60,546 nt of DNA from an uncultured Ectothiorhodospiraceae bacterium (GCA_947259415.1 CAMYMI010000010.1:1-60546), one strand, 5' to 3'. Positions 27,058-37,134 are shown, counted from the stretch's first letter. Notes: generated by a model from the sequence alone, not told the origin. A program made the numbers and translations.

Positions 27058-27801
27058 ATGGCATTAAATAACGAGATCATATTGGTAACCGGGGCCAGCC
27101 GTGGCATCGGCAGGGCGATTGCGCTGGAACTCGGCGCGCGCGGTGCGACCGTCGTGGGTACGGCCACCAGCGAGAATGGCGCCAGTGACATCGCAGCGAT
27201 GCTGGATGAGAACAATATTAATGGTACCGGCATGGTACTGAACGTTACAGACCCGGATTCGATAGCTGCGTTTCTGAAGGCTGTGCAGGACAAATTCGGA
27301 AGCCCCACTATACTGGTCAACAATGCCGGCATCACCCGGGACAATCTCCTCATGCGTATGAAGGATGAGGAATGGGACGATGTTATCCAGACCAACCTGA
27401 CATCGGCCTTTCGCATGAGCAAGGCATGCCTGCGCGGGATGATGAAGTTGAGGCGCGGCCGGATTATCACCATAAGTTCGGTCATCGGGGCAACCGGCAA
27501 TGCGGGTCAGGCCAACTATGCGGCGACCAAGGCCGGCGTCATCGGTTTTACGAAATCACTTGCCCGCGAGGTCGGATCGCGCGGCATTACGGTCAATACG
27601 GTGGCACCCGGTTTCATAGATACCGACATGACCCGTGCCTTGCCCGAGGAGCAACGCGATAAATTACTCGAACAGATACCACTTGCCCGTCTGGGAGATG
27701 TCAGGGATATCGCATGTGCCGTTGCCTTTCTTGCCTCGGAGGAGGCCGGCTACATCACAGGGGAGACACTGCATGTCAATGGCGGTATGTATATGGGATG
27801 A
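27058..27801 (+). CDS. fabG: 3-oxoacyl-ACP reductase
   Basis: FabG is the NADPH-dependent ketoreductase of fatty-acid elongation. The 247-residue short-chain dehydrogenase has the nucleotide motif 'TGASRGIG', 'NNAG', and the catalytic Ser-Tyr-Lys (ISSVIG ... YAATK). The ATG at 27058 is chosen over 27040 because GGAG at 27048-27051 is six bases before it and the protein then starts like known FabG. Confidence 0.95.
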   Translation: MALNNEIILVTGASRGIGRAIALELGARGATVVGTATSENGASDIAAMLDENNINGTGMVLNVTDPDSIAAFLKAVQDKFGSPTILVNNAGITRDNLLMRMKDEEWDDVIQTNLTSAFRMSKACLRGMMKLRRGRIITISSVIGATGNAGQANYAATKAGVIGFTKSLAREVGSRGITVNTVAPGFIDTDMTRALPEEQRDKLLEQIPLARLGDVRDIACAVAFLASEEAGYITGETLHVNGGMYMG

Positions 27802-27961
27802 GGGCAGGTGACCGGTTGGCACTCGTTTTTTGCCGATTAACTGCTTTATATAATGTTCTTAAGTGACTGATAATAAATTAAATAATATATTAAAACCTGG
27901 CGTATTACCGGACCCGCGGGTGGCTGCTTGAGTTGCATCGACAGGCCTGTGTGAGACTTAC

Positions 27962-27991
27962 TTGTAACTTGTATCTTGCATTAACTACAAT
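27962..27991 (+). promoter_or_regulatory. Promoter of acpP
   Basis: TTGTAA (27962-27967), 18 bases, TACAAT (27986-27991). This suits separate, strong transcription of acpP from the fabG-acpP gap of 240 bases, which otherwise holds only AT-rich sequence. Confidence 0.5.
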
Positions 27992-28041
27992 AGCTGCGCA
28001 GTGGATACTGTGCTACCCACAACAGAGAGGAATAACCCGAA

Positions 28042-28278
28042 ATGAGCAATGTTGATGAGCGCGTCAAGAAGATCGTTGTCGAGCAGCTGGGGGTAAAGGA
28101 AGAAGAGGTCACGAATACCGCTTCCTTTGTCGATGATCTTGGCGCTGATTCTCTGGACACAGTAGAACTGGTGATGGCCCTGGAAGAGGAATTCGAATGC
28201 GAGATTCCTGACGAGGAGGCCGAAAAAATCACAACTGTACAACAGGCGATTGATTACGTTAACGCCCACCTGGGTTGA
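28042..28278 (+). CDS. acpP: Acyl carrier protein
   Basis: The 78-residue acidic protein carries acyl chains on 4'-phosphopantetheine at Ser37 in '[13 protein letters not shown]'. AGAGAGG upstream at 28024-28030 precedes the ATG. A strong terminator follows, so much of the transcript likely ends here. Confidence 0.97.
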   Translation: MSNVDERVKKIVVEQLGVKEEEVTNTASFVDDLGADSLDTVELVMALEEEFECEIPDEEAEKITTVQQAIDYVNAHLG

Positions 28279-28298
28279 TCCTGTCCCAACCAGATTCT

Positions 28299-28330
28299 GG
28301 CCGCACCCGCATTACACGGTGCGGCCTTTT
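28299..28330 (+). terminator. Rho-independent terminator after acpP
   Basis: GGCCGCACC / GGTGCGGCC is a 9-bp perfect stem followed by TTTT. It lies between acpP and fabF and should limit readthrough so that ACP is made in excess of FabF. Confidence 0.85.
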
Positions 28331-28380
28331 GCATTTAATCGTAGAACCTTCCCTTACCTGACACTGGCTGGAGTTGGGCA

Positions 28381-29622
28381 TTGTCCAAAAGACGCGTAGT
28401 TATCACCGGCCTGGGCATCGTATCTCCTGTCGGTAACACGATCGAGGACGCGTGGTCCGCTATCAAGGCCGGTAACAGCGGCATAGGCCCCATTACCAAT
28501 TTCGATGTATCCGATTTCCCGGTTCGTATCGCTGGCGAGGTCCGGGATTTCGATATCAGCCAATTCATCTCCAGTAAGGACGCCCGCAGGATGGCGCCCT
28601 TCATTCACTACGGCATTGCCGCGGCCAGCCAGGCCTTCGAGGATTCCGGTATCGAGATTAACGAAACCAATGCGAACCGTGCCGGCGTGGCAATTGGTTC
28701 CGGGATCGGCGGATTGCCCGGTATCGAGAATGCCTACCAGACATTTATCGATAGCGGTCCCCGCAAGATTTCACCGTTTTTTGTACCCGCCAACATCATC
28801 AACATGATCGCCGGCAACCTGTCCATCATTTATGGCATGAAAGGCCCCAATATCGCTATTGTCACCGCCTGTACCTCGGCCACGCACAATATCGGCGTTG
28901 CGGCGCGAATGATCGCCTACGGGGATGCGGACATCATGATAGCCGGTGGTGCGGAGATGACGACCTGTCCAACGGGTATCGGCGGTTTTGCCGCTTCCCG
29001 CGCCCTGTCAACGCGCAATGACGATCCGGAGGCAGCCAGTCGTCCCTGGGACAGTGACCGTGACGGCTTCGTGCTGAGTGATGGTGCCGGGATCCTGCTG
29101 CTCGAGGAATACGAACTGGCACGCAATCGCGGTGCCAGCATCTATGCGGAAATCGCGGGTTTCGGCATGAGCGGTGATGCCTACCATATGACCCAGCCGT
29201 CCAGCGGTGGTGAAGGTGCCGCCCAATGCATGCACAATGCACTCAGGGATGCCGGCATGAATAGCGATGCCGTCCATTACATCAATGCCCACGGTACCTC
29301 AACGCCGGCAGGTGATGTGGCGGAAACCATGGCGGTCAAGCAAGTCTTCGGTGACGAGGCCGGAAAGATTGCCATCAGTTCCACCAAGTCGATGACCGGC
29401 CATCTGCTCGGCGCTGCCGGCGGCGTGGAAGCGGTGTTCAGTTCACTCGCGTTGCGTGACCAGGTCGCCCCGCCGACCATCAACCTGGACAATCCGGACC
29501 CCGAGTGTGATCTCGACTATGTTCCTCATACTGCCCGCGAGATGAAGATTGATGTCGCGATGAGCAATTCATTCGGTTTTGGCGGTACCAACGGTACCCT
29601 TATCCTGCGCAAGCTGGACTGA
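28381..29622 (+). CDS. fabF: Beta-ketoacyl-ACP synthase II
   Basis: FabF elongates acyl-ACP. The 413-residue thiolase-fold enzyme has the active Cys in '[10 protein letters not shown]', His in '[11 protein letters not shown]' and His in '[12 protein letters not shown]'. Translation seems to start at TTG 28381: GGAG at 28370-28373 is seven bases upstream, and the protein then begins '[11 protein letters not shown]' as in E. coli, where ATG is used. No ATG is close by. Confidence 0.94.
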   Translation: MSKRRVVITGLGIVSPVGNTIEDAWSAIKAGNSGIGPITNFDVSDFPVRIAGEVRDFDISQFISSKDARRMAPFIHYGIAAASQAFEDSGIEINETNANRAGVAIGSGIGGLPGIENAYQTFIDSGPRKISPFFVPANIINMIAGNLSIIYGMKGPNIAIVTACTSATHNIGVAARMIAYGDADIMIAGGAEMTTCPTGIGGFAASRALSTRNDDPEAASRPWDSDRDGFVLSDGAGILLLEEYELARNRGASIYAEIAGFGMSGDAYHMTQPSSGGEGAAQCMHNALRDAGMNSDAVHYINAHGTSTPAGDVAETMAVKQVFGDEAGKIAISSTKSMTGHLLGAAGGVEAVFSSLALRDQVAPPTINLDNPDPECDLDYVPHTAREMKIDVAMSNSFGFGGTNGTLILRKLD

Positions 29623-29627
29623 GACCG

Positions 29628-31046
29628 ATGGAAGCCCGCTGTGATATGGGCGGCAACCGGGACATATTCTCCCTGACCGGGCAATCAGACTGCATGGTCC
29701 GTGGAACAGAGCAAAGCCTTGATTTGCTCGACCTGCACCGGCTGGCCCCGACCCGTTATCCTCACCTCCTGCAGAGTGCCGCGCACGGACGCTTTGACAT
29801 CCTGTTTGCCTTTCCCGGTGAGAGCCTGATACTCGATGCGCACGGTAAGCTCAGCGGGCCAGATATGGTCGAGCCGGAAAGCGGTGACTTTCTGCAGGCC
29901 CTCGACCGCTGGTGCCTTGATTTGCGGACAACATCGTCTGCACAGAATTTTCTGCCGTTCAGCGGTGGTTGGTTTGTCTACCTGGGCTACGAGTTAGCCG
30001 GCCAGATCGAACCTTGCCTGCAGTTGCCCGAGACCCGGGGCGCGTTGCCTATTGCCGTTGCCACGCGTTTCGCCAGTGCCGTAATTTACGATCATACCGG
30101 GGACAAAACGTATATTGTCAGCGAGGCCGCTTGCGCTGACCGGATTGATGACATCACCTGCGACATTGATGCATTGCCACAGCCGGATGCAGCAGCTGGA
30201 CCGGGTGTCCTGAACGGCGCCATCACCGAGGCGCCGGCGGACGACTACCTGGATGCCGTCAGGTGCATTCATGACTATATACGCGAGGGCGATGTCTTCC
30301 AGGTGAACCTGTCACGGCCGTGGGATGTTGCCGCGCGTGATGACATCGATGTTCCGGACCTGTACGCCAGCCTCCGGCAGCACAACCCTGCGCCGTTTGC
30401 AGGCCTCGCGCGCTGGGACAATAGCGCCATTATCAGTTCGTCCCCGGAACGCCTGGTGCGGGTGCATGGACGCCGTGTCGAGACCCGGCCGATTGCCGGC
30501 ACCCGTCCCCGGAGTCGTTCCAGACGGGCCGACGCGGCCTTTTCAGAGGAGCTGATGGCACACCCCAAGGAGCGTGCCGAGCACATCATGCTGATCGACC
30601 TGGAACGCAATGACCTCGGGCGCATCAGCGTGCCGGGATCGGTCCAGGTCGATGAATTCATGGTCCTCGAGTCCTACGCGCACGTGCATCACATTGTCTC
30701 CAATGTATGCGGTGAGTTGCGTGCCGATGTCAGCCCGGGCCAGGTGATCGCGGCCGTTTTCCCGGGCGGGACCATTACCGGCTGTCCCAAGGTGCGCTGC
30801 ATGGAGATCATCGCCGAACTCGAAGGAGAGCCCAGGGAGGCCTATACCGGTTCCATGGGCTACATCAACCGCGATGGCGGTATGGATCTGAATATCCTGA
30901 TTCGCAGCATGCTTGTCGCCGGTGACCGTATCCGGCTGCGTGCCGGTGCCGGCATCGTCGCCGACTCGGTCCCGGAGGCAGAGCTGGAAGAGACCCGGGC
31001 CAAGGCGCGCGGCCTGTTGCAGGCACTGGGTGTCAGCACGAAATGA
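29628..31046 (+). CDS. pabB: Aminodeoxychorismate synthase component I
   Basis: PabB aminates chorismate to aminodeoxychorismate for folate synthesis, using ammonia from PabA. The 472-residue protein shows the chorismate-binding family motifs 'RPIAGTRPRS', 'LMAHPKERAEHIMLIDLERN' and 'GGTITGCPKVRCMEII'. It lies five bases after fabF and 19 before pabC. PabA is not in the window. Confidence 0.92.
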   Translation: MEARCDMGGNRDIFSLTGQSDCMVRGTEQSLDLLDLHRLAPTRYPHLLQSAAHGRFDILFAFPGESLILDAHGKLSGPDMVEPESGDFLQALDRWCLDLRTTSSAQNFLPFSGGWFVYLGYELAGQIEPCLQLPETRGALPIAVATRFASAVIYDHTGDKTYIVSEAACADRIDDITCDIDALPQPDAAAGPGVLNGAITEAPADDYLDAVRCIHDYIREGDVFQVNLSRPWDVAARDDIDVPDLYASLRQHNPAPFAGLARWDNSAIISSSPERLVRVHGRRVETRPIAGTRPRSRSRRADAAFSEELMAHPKERAEHIMLIDLERNDLGRISVPGSVQVDEFMVLESYAHVHHIVSNVCGELRADVSPGQVIAAVFPGGTITGCPKVRCMEIIAELEGEPREAYTGSMGYINRDGGMDLNILIRSMLVAGDRIRLRAGAGIVADSVPEAELEETRAKARGLLQALGVSTK

Positions 31047-31065
31047 TGCCGGTTGAGCGGATCAC

Positions 31066-31923
31066 ATGATCGCAAACTCCATTATCCCGGTGTTGATCAA
31101 CGGGACGCCTGAAGATCGGGTCTCCAGCCTCGACAGGGGGCTTATGTACGGTGATGGCCTGTTCGAGACCCTTGCGGTGATGGACGGCGAGCCCGTTTTC
31201 TGGTCGCGTCACATGACACGTCTGCAGGCGGGTTGCGAACGGCTGGGTATTCCCAGTGTTGATGCAGACAGGCTGGCTGATGAGGCCCGCGGGTTGCTGC
31301 AGGACACGGACCGCTGCGTGCTCAAGATTATCGTGACCCGTGGTACGGGGGGGCGTGGTTACCGGACGCCCCCGAATCCACAACCGACGCGCATCATCCA
31401 GCGGCACCCGTGGCCGGATTACCCGGCCTGTTATGACGAGCAGGGTGTGAATGTGCGGTTATGCGAGCAGCGCCTCGGTTTCAATCCGCTGCTGGCCGGC
31501 ATTAAGCACCTTAACCGCCTCGAGCAGGTCCTGGCGCGGCAGGAATGGACTGATCCCGACATCATGGAGGGCCTGATGGCGGACAGCAAAGGCAACCTGA
31601 TTGAGGGCACCATGAGCAATCTGTTTGTCGTGCAGGACCAGGTGCTGACAACACCGGATCTAGGTCGCTGCGGGGTTACCGGTGTCATACGCGCCGTCGT
31701 TATGGAACTGGCCGGGGAACTGGCGCTGCAGGTGGCGGTCAGGGATCTTGGTATGACGGCCTTGCTGGAGGCGGACGAGGTGTTCCTGACCAATAGCGTC
31801 ATCGGGATCTGGCCGGTGGTACGGCTCGGTGAGCATACCTGGCAAAAGGGCGGGACAACGCAACAGTTACAGCAACGGCTTGTCGACCTGCATCAGGAAG
31901 GTAAGCGAAGGCAGCAGCGTTGA
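31066..31923 (+). CDS. pabC: Aminodeoxychorismate lyase
   Basis: This 285-residue PLP enzyme of fold type IV releases pyruvate from aminodeoxychorismate to give p-aminobenzoate. 'DRGLMYGDGLFETL' and the PLP lysine in 'AGIKHLNRLEQVLAR' are diagnostic, with 'EGTMSNLFVV' at the cofactor phosphate site. D-amino-acid transaminases look similar, but the pabB neighbour and fabF-pabC-mltG order settle it. Confidence 0.92.
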   Translation: MIANSIIPVLINGTPEDRVSSLDRGLMYGDGLFETLAVMDGEPVFWSRHMTRLQAGCERLGIPSVDADRLADEARGLLQDTDRCVLKIIVTRGTGGRGYRTPPNPQPTRIIQRHPWPDYPACYDEQGVNVRLCEQRLGFNPLLAGIKHLNRLEQVLARQEWTDPDIMEGLMADSKGNLIEGTMSNLFVVQDQVLTTPDLGRCGVTGVIRAVVMELAGELALQVAVRDLGMTALLEADEVFLTNSVIGIWPVVRLGEHTWQKGGTTQQLQQRLVDLHQEGKRRQQR

Positions 31924-31936
31924 TGAGGTATTCGCC

Positions 31937-33630
<1,694 letters not shown>

Positions 33631-33793
33631 CCTGTCAGGCACCTGATGTGGTCTAACGCCCGCGGAACAGCCAGGGCGACATCAGTCGCACCTACCACGT
33701 CCTTTCCACGTCGCATCACAGTCATCCACCGGGTTCCGGATGTTGTCTCTGACCGATGTATAACCTCAATGTGTTTTATCTGAAAACGGTGCG

Positions 33794-33821
33794 GGAATAT
33801 TTTACCGTTGAGCCGCGTCTA
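33794..33821 (+). promoter_or_regulatory. ECF-type promoter 1 (before the Arg-rich small gene)
   Basis: GGAATA (33794-33799), 16 bases, CGTCTA (33816-33821). This is one of five sites in the block with identical spacing. The leader to the gene at 33972 would be about 145 bases. Confidence 0.7.
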
Positions 33822-33830
33822 GTACCATCA

Positions 33831-33880
33831 GCAAGGTTTAACCTTGCATAGCTGCGACTCTTTCCTCTATCCATGCAAGG
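33831..33880 (+). promoter_or_regulatory. Mutually exclusive hairpins in the leader of the Arg-rich gene
   Basis: GCAAGGTT-T-AACCTTGC (33831-33847) is a perfect palindrome starting a few bases after the predicted RNA start. Its right arm, CCTTGCAT (33842-33849), is also perfectly complementary to ATGCAAGG (33873-33880). The two pairings exclude each other, as in attenuators or RNA switches. The sequence fact is clear; regulation is inferred. Confidence 0.4.
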
Positions 33881-33971
33881 AAACCCTGAGATGCTTCTCC
33901 TGATTAACGTCTTTGCGTGGAATTCTACAATCTAAAAACAACAGGTACCGGATCCCGGAGGACAATCACTA

Positions 33972-34178
33972 GTGAACAGGCGCAACAAAATAGACCGCCG
34001 TTCCTGGGGTAAGACAAAACCCTTTCCATTCAAGGATTCCAGCGGTGAGTGGGTACGAACCGACAGGCGCATCCTGCTGGGCAGGCGCCGGAACAGCATT
34101 GAATCCGTGTGGCAGGAACTGGAGGAACTCTATGATTTCCCTGCCATCATGCAGTCGTCAGGCCGAACTGATGCCTGA
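33972..34178 (+). CDS. Small Arg-rich protein of unknown function
   Basis: A 68-residue basic cytoplasmic protein with three Arg-Arg-centred motifs (NRRNKIDRR, RTDRRILLGRRR) and an acidic C-terminal helix. No family is recognised with certainty. GGAGG at 33957-33961 lies ten bases before the GTG start. An ECF-type promoter identical in pattern to that of the neighbouring sigma factor lies upstream, so it probably belongs to that regulon. The charge suggests nucleic-acid or ribosome binding; this is a guess. Confidence 0.6.
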   Translation: MNRRNKIDRRSWGKTKPFPFKDSSGEWVRTDRRILLGRRRNSIESVWQELEELYDFPAIMQSSGRTDA

Positions 34179-34208
34179 CAGGCAAGCGCAAGGTGTCTCG
34201 AATTATAT

Positions 34209-34236
34209 GGAATAGATTCGTCTTGTCCCGCGTCAT
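34209..34236 (+). promoter_or_regulatory. ECF-type promoter 2 (before secreted DsrE protein 1)
   Basis: GGAATA (34209-34214), 16 bases, CGTCAT (34231-34236). Both boxes are identical to those of the sigma gene's own promoter. The leader to 34381 would be about 140 bases and includes a TCAGGG / CCCTGA hairpin (about 34305-34336). Confidence 0.75.
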
Positions 34237-34380
34237 AATATGGATACCAAAGTAATCCGGCTAAACCGCCAAACAATTAAGAATATTAGCGTTCTATATC
34301 GGTATTCAGGGTTATTACGTTCCCGCTGGCCCTGAGAGTGAATTTTAAAAGGTGGGGACTCAAGTAGCTGGAGGATGCAC

Positions 34381-34866
34381 ATGAAACCTGTAAACCTGTT
34401 TATGTCACTTTTCATGGCGGTTGCCATGCTGTTTACTGCAAACGCCAATGCCGATGAGGACAAAGGATACGGCAAACAGAAGGTTGTCTACCACATCAAC
34501 TACGATAATCCCAAGGCCCAGGCCGGTGCCTTGCGCAATATCCAGAACCACATCAATGCCGTGGGCGCAGAAAACCTGGACCTGAAGGTGGTCATGCACG
34601 GCAAGGGCCTGAGTATGTTGCTCACCCCCGATGCCGTGGCCAACACCAAACTGCCGAAGGGCAATGCCACCGACGAGATCCAGGCCAAGATTTCCGGCTT
34701 GAAGGACCAGGGTATCGGTTTCCAGGTCTGCTCAAACACCCTTAAGGGCAAGAAGATCGACCATGAGAAGGACCTGTATGACGTCGACAAGGCCGATATC
34801 GTCCCGAGCGGTGTCGCCGAGCTGGCCCGCCTGCAGGCCATGGGATACACCTACATCAAGCCTTAA
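34381..34866 (+). CDS. Secreted DsrE-like protein 1
   Basis: A 161-residue protein with a signal peptide (residues 1-24, cut after NANA) and a DsrE/DsrF-like domain filling the rest. One cysteine, Cys117 in 'FQVCSNT', corresponds to that of two other proteins here (35125-35853 and 37999-38511). All three share the frame 'H-I ... G-L ... L ... F-x-x-C-x-x-T ... P ... L-Q ... G-x-x-Y-I'. Cytoplasmic DsrE proteins carry persulfide sulfur, and the periplasmic branch is poorly known. The ATG at 34381 is used because GGAGG (34370-34374) ends six bases before it. It is driven by an ECF-type promoter. Confidence 0.82.
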   Translation: MKPVNLFMSLFMAVAMLFTANANADEDKGYGKQKVVYHINYDNPKAQAGALRNIQNHINAVGAENLDLKVVMHGKGLSMLLTPDAVANTKLPKGNATDEIQAKISGLKDQGIGFQVCSNTLKGKKIDHEKDLYDVDKADIVPSGVAELARLQAMGYTYIKP

Positions 34867-34894
34867 TAGAAACGATTTAGTCAGAAGGGGGCAC

Positions 34895-34926
34895 GCCGGC
34901 CAGTCTATCTGGTCGGCTTTTTTTTG
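34895..34926 (+). terminator. Rho-independent terminator after secreted DsrE gene 1
   Basis: GCCGGCCAG / CTGGTCGGC forms a 9-bp stem (one G-U) followed by eight T. It ends the transcript of the gene at 34381. Confidence 0.9.
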
Positions 34927-34955
34927 CCTGAATCGATGGAGTCAGGCTCATAATT

Positions 34956-35091
34956 GTCGGATTACGCTGCCGCTAATCCGATCTACAAGATCAATGGGGT
35001 CGTTTGTAGGTCGGGTTAGGCGCGAAGCGCTGTAACCCGACGACGGTAATGTCGGATTACGCTTTCGCTAATCCGACCTACAAGCTCGATG
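34956..35091. repeat. REP-like palindromic repeats (GTCGGATTACGC type)
   Basis: Three related units lie in tandem. Unit 1 starts GTCGGATTACGCTGCCGCTA at 34956. Unit 2 starts GTAGGTCGGGTTAGGCGCGA at 35006. Unit 3 starts GTCGGATTACGCTTTCGCTA at 35051. Each can form a hairpin, and units 1 and 3 are nearly identical. They fill the gap between two convergent genes, a usual place for REP elements. Confidence 0.8.
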
Positions 35092-35124
35092 GGGTCAGCA
35101 GTGGGTTGCAGCCGGGGTGACTGC

Positions 35125-35853
35125 CTAGACGCGGATATACACCCAGCCCTGTTGCAGGCGGTCGACGATCTTCTCCAGGGCGGCGGGAATCACCTCGGCA
35201 TCCGGAACAAGATGCACATCGATGCCCTTGAGTTTCAGTTTTTCGATGGTGCGACTGCAGACCAGGAAGCTCAGGTTGTTGTACAGCATGGCCATGCGAT
35301 GGATCCGCTCGGCGAAGGGTGAGGCGTCTTCGCGCAGCAGAGTGAGCCCTTCAGCATTGGCAACCACCTCCAGGAGCACCTTTTCCGGTTCATCCCGGTA
35401 GCTTGACAGGAGCGCCTCGGCATCATCGAGCGCCTGCTCGAGACGTTCGGGGTCGGCGGTGCTGATATGAAAGATCACGTGCTTGTAGTCATCACCGGCG
35501 GGTGCGATCTGGGCAAGGCCGTTTGGCGCGATCGGGGTAGAGGGATTTAATTGTGGCTGCAGCAGGATCCCGATCAGTGCCCCCACGGCAAGCAGCATGA
35601 CGCCCGCGACGGCATTTATAGAAAACCTGGCCTTGTGAGAGGCCTCCCAGCGGGATCCGGTGTCGCGGGGCTGAGGTGGGTCACGGTAGGCCAGGCGCAC
35701 TGAATCCTTCAGTTGCATGAGTTCACACACACGGCACGCGAGGGCGTCATCGATGCTGATCGCCTCGATGATGCGCGCGCGTTCACTGACAGCTATCTCG
35801 TCATCGACGAACGCCTGCAATTGTTCGTCAGAGTAGACAGGGTCTTTGTTCAC
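35125..35853 (-). CDS. Membrane anti-sigma factor with periplasmic DsrE-like sensor domain
   Basis: This 242-residue protein joins two parts. Residues 1-60 look like an anti-sigma domain ('YSDEQLQAFVDDEI ... ERARIIEAI'), without the His of the zinc type. A membrane helix spans about 77-98. Residues 123-242 are a DsrE-like domain with Cys199 in 'FLVCSRT', paralogous to the secreted proteins at 34381 and 37999. The N-terminus should be cytoplasmic and hold the sigma factor encoded just upstream, whose stop overlaps this start (ATGA). The DsrE part should be periplasmic and sense a signal. I know of no described anti-sigma factor with a DsrE sensor. Mechanism is inference. Confidence 0.8.
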   Translation of the reverse strand: MNKDPVYSDEQLQAFVDDEIAVSERARIIEAISIDDALACRVCELMQLKDSVRLAYRDPPQPRDTGSRWEASHKARFSINAVAGVMLLAVGALIGILLQPQLNPSTPIAPNGLAQIAPAGDDYKHVIFHISTADPERLEQALDDAEALLSSYRDEPEKVLLEVVANAEGLTLLREDASPFAERIHRMAMLYNNLSFLVCSRTIEKLKLKGIDVHLVPDAEVIPAALEKIVDRLQQGWVYIRV

Positions 35854-36422
35854 TTCACTCTCCGTATCCTCGCGCGTATGACATCGTGTCGCGGGTCATA
35901 ATCAGCCAGGGACTTTTTCAGCGCCTTTCTTGCCCGGCAAATCCGGCTCATCACTGTGCCGATGGGTATATCCAGTATTTCGGCGATCTCGGCATAGGAG
36001 AAGCCGGCCAGGTCGACCAGGGTGATAACCTGCCGCTGTGCGACCGGCAACTTGCCGATGCTCTGACGGACCCGGTCAACGATATCCTGTCGATCATTGG
36101 TATCCCTTTCGTGGACAAATTCCTCATAGGGCAGATTGTCCAGGTCAACGGTTTCCTTCCTGCGCCGCAGATAGTCATACCAGCAATTTGCCAGGATCTT
36201 GCTCAACCAGCCCCGGATCGCATCGGGGTTCTTCAGCTGCTTGGCATTCTTCAATGCCTTCAGCATTGCCTCCTGGACCAGGTCATCGGCCAGGGCCGTG
36301 TCGTGACACCAGGAGTAGGCGATCTGGTAGAGCAAGTCGCGGCGTTTCTCAAGCTCATTCCTGATAAACCGGGTGTTCGAAAAGATGCCGACACAGCCTG
36401 CCTTGCTACTCAGTGTTGCCAT
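35850..36422 (-). CDS. ECF RNA polymerase sigma factor
   Basis: A 190-residue sigma-70 family regulator with region 2 (about residues 20-90, 'DDLVQEAMLKAL') and region 4 (about 125-175, 'LAGFSYAEIAEIL' plus 'PIGTVMSRICRARKAL'). Regions 1 and 3 are absent, as in ECF factors. The ATG at 36422 is chosen: a predicted ECF promoter at 36442-36469 would lie inside any longer version. The leader is then about 14 bases. It overlaps the anti-sigma gene by four bases, the usual sigma/anti-sigma pairing. Five GGAATA-N16-(C/T)GTC sites nearby are its likely targets. Confidence 0.92.
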   Translation of the reverse strand: MATLSSKAGCVGIFSNTRFIRNELEKRRDLLYQIAYSWCHDTALADDLVQEAMLKALKNAKQLKNPDAIRGWLSKILANCWYDYLRRRKETVDLDNLPYEEFVHERDTNDRQDIVDRVRQSIGKLPVAQRQVITLVDLAGFSYAEIAEILDIPIGTVMSRICRARKALKKSLADYDPRHDVIRARIRRVK

Positions 36423-36441
36423 TGGTATGCCCCGTATTGTT

Positions 36442-36469
36442 ATGACGATTTTTTCTAGTGAATTATTCC
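36442..36469 (-). promoter_or_regulatory. ECF-type promoter 3 (sigma/anti-sigma operon)
   Basis: On the minus strand GGAATA (36469-36464), 16 bases, CGTCAT (36447-36442). Its position 20 bases before the sigma ATG indicates autoregulation. It is divergent from promoter 4. Confidence 0.78.
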
Positions 36470-36529
36470 AACAGTTTATTCGTTTTGTGACCTGATTAAC
36501 ACCGCGCCAGGGGAGGGATACCCAATTCC

Positions 36530-36557
36530 GGAATAATTTGCGACCCATCGGTGTCTA
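36530..36557 (+). promoter_or_regulatory. ECF-type promoter 4 (thioredoxin/Sel1 genes)
   Basis: GGAATA (36530-36535), 16 bases, TGTCTA (36552-36557). It faces right, away from promoter 3, with about 60 bases between the two -35 boxes. The leader to the thioredoxin ATG is about 37 bases. Confidence 0.72.
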
Positions 36558-36600
36558 GGTTTAATTAGGCCAAGCCCATGATTGATTATTAATATTGCAT

Positions 36601-37134
36601 ATGCTTATTTTCCGAAATACATGGTATCTGTGGTTGGGCGCCGGGCTGGCGCTCGTCCTGTCCCTGGTCCTGTTCCGCTTGCCGGTTTCGGTGGCCGAAC
36701 CCCCGGATATCACTCTGCCGGACCTTAAAGGGCAGTCCCACCCGCTGAGCGAATACATCGGCAAGGGTAAATGGACCATCGTCAATGTCTGGGGGCCGCG
36801 CTGTCCCCCCTGCCAGGAGGAACTCCCGGAACTGGTGCGGTTTCATGATGATCACAAGGATACGGATGCCACCGTGCTGGGCATCGCCCTGGATTACCCC
36901 AGCTTCGGCATGCCCGATGCTGAGGAGGTCGCCGCGTTTGCCGAGGAATATCTGGTGGGCTATCCTCTGCTGTTGGCGGATGCGGACATGATCGAGGCAT
37001 TCGGCGCCGGTCCGCTGCCGGGCATGCCCACCACGTTTGTCTACACCCCGGAGGGTGAACTGGTTGCGATGCAGACCGGGATGATCACCCAGGAGATTAT
37101 CGAGACGTTTATCCGTGACTATGTGCCAGAGTAG
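36601..37134 (+). CDS. TlpA-like membrane-anchored thioredoxin
   Basis: The 177-residue protein has an N-terminal membrane anchor or signal (about residues 8-26) and a TlpA/redoxin domain with the active site 'WGPRCPPCQEE', cysteines 68 and 71. The cis-proline region 'GPLPGMPTTFVYTPEG' is present. Such proteins reduce periplasmic disulfides, for instance in cytochrome c or copper-site maturation. It stands behind ECF-type promoter 4, so thiol chemistry may be part of the response. The ATG at 36601 is preferred to a TTG at 36595; no clear ribosome site is visible. Confidence 0.85.
   Translation: MLIFRNTWYLWLGAGLALVLSLVLFRLPVSVAEPPDITLPDLKGQSHPLSEYIGKGKWTIVNVWGPRCPPCQEELPELVRFHDDHKDTDATVLGIALDYPSFGMPDAEEVAAFAEEYLVGYPLLLADADMIEAFGAGPLPGMPTTFVYTPEGELVAMQTGMITQEIIETFIRDYVPE

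Noticed and set aside
36423-36548. Longer start for the ECF sigma factor
   Set aside because: The extra 42 codons would contain the sigma-type promoter GGAATA-N16-CGTCAT and give a Trp/Arg-rich extension unlike the family.
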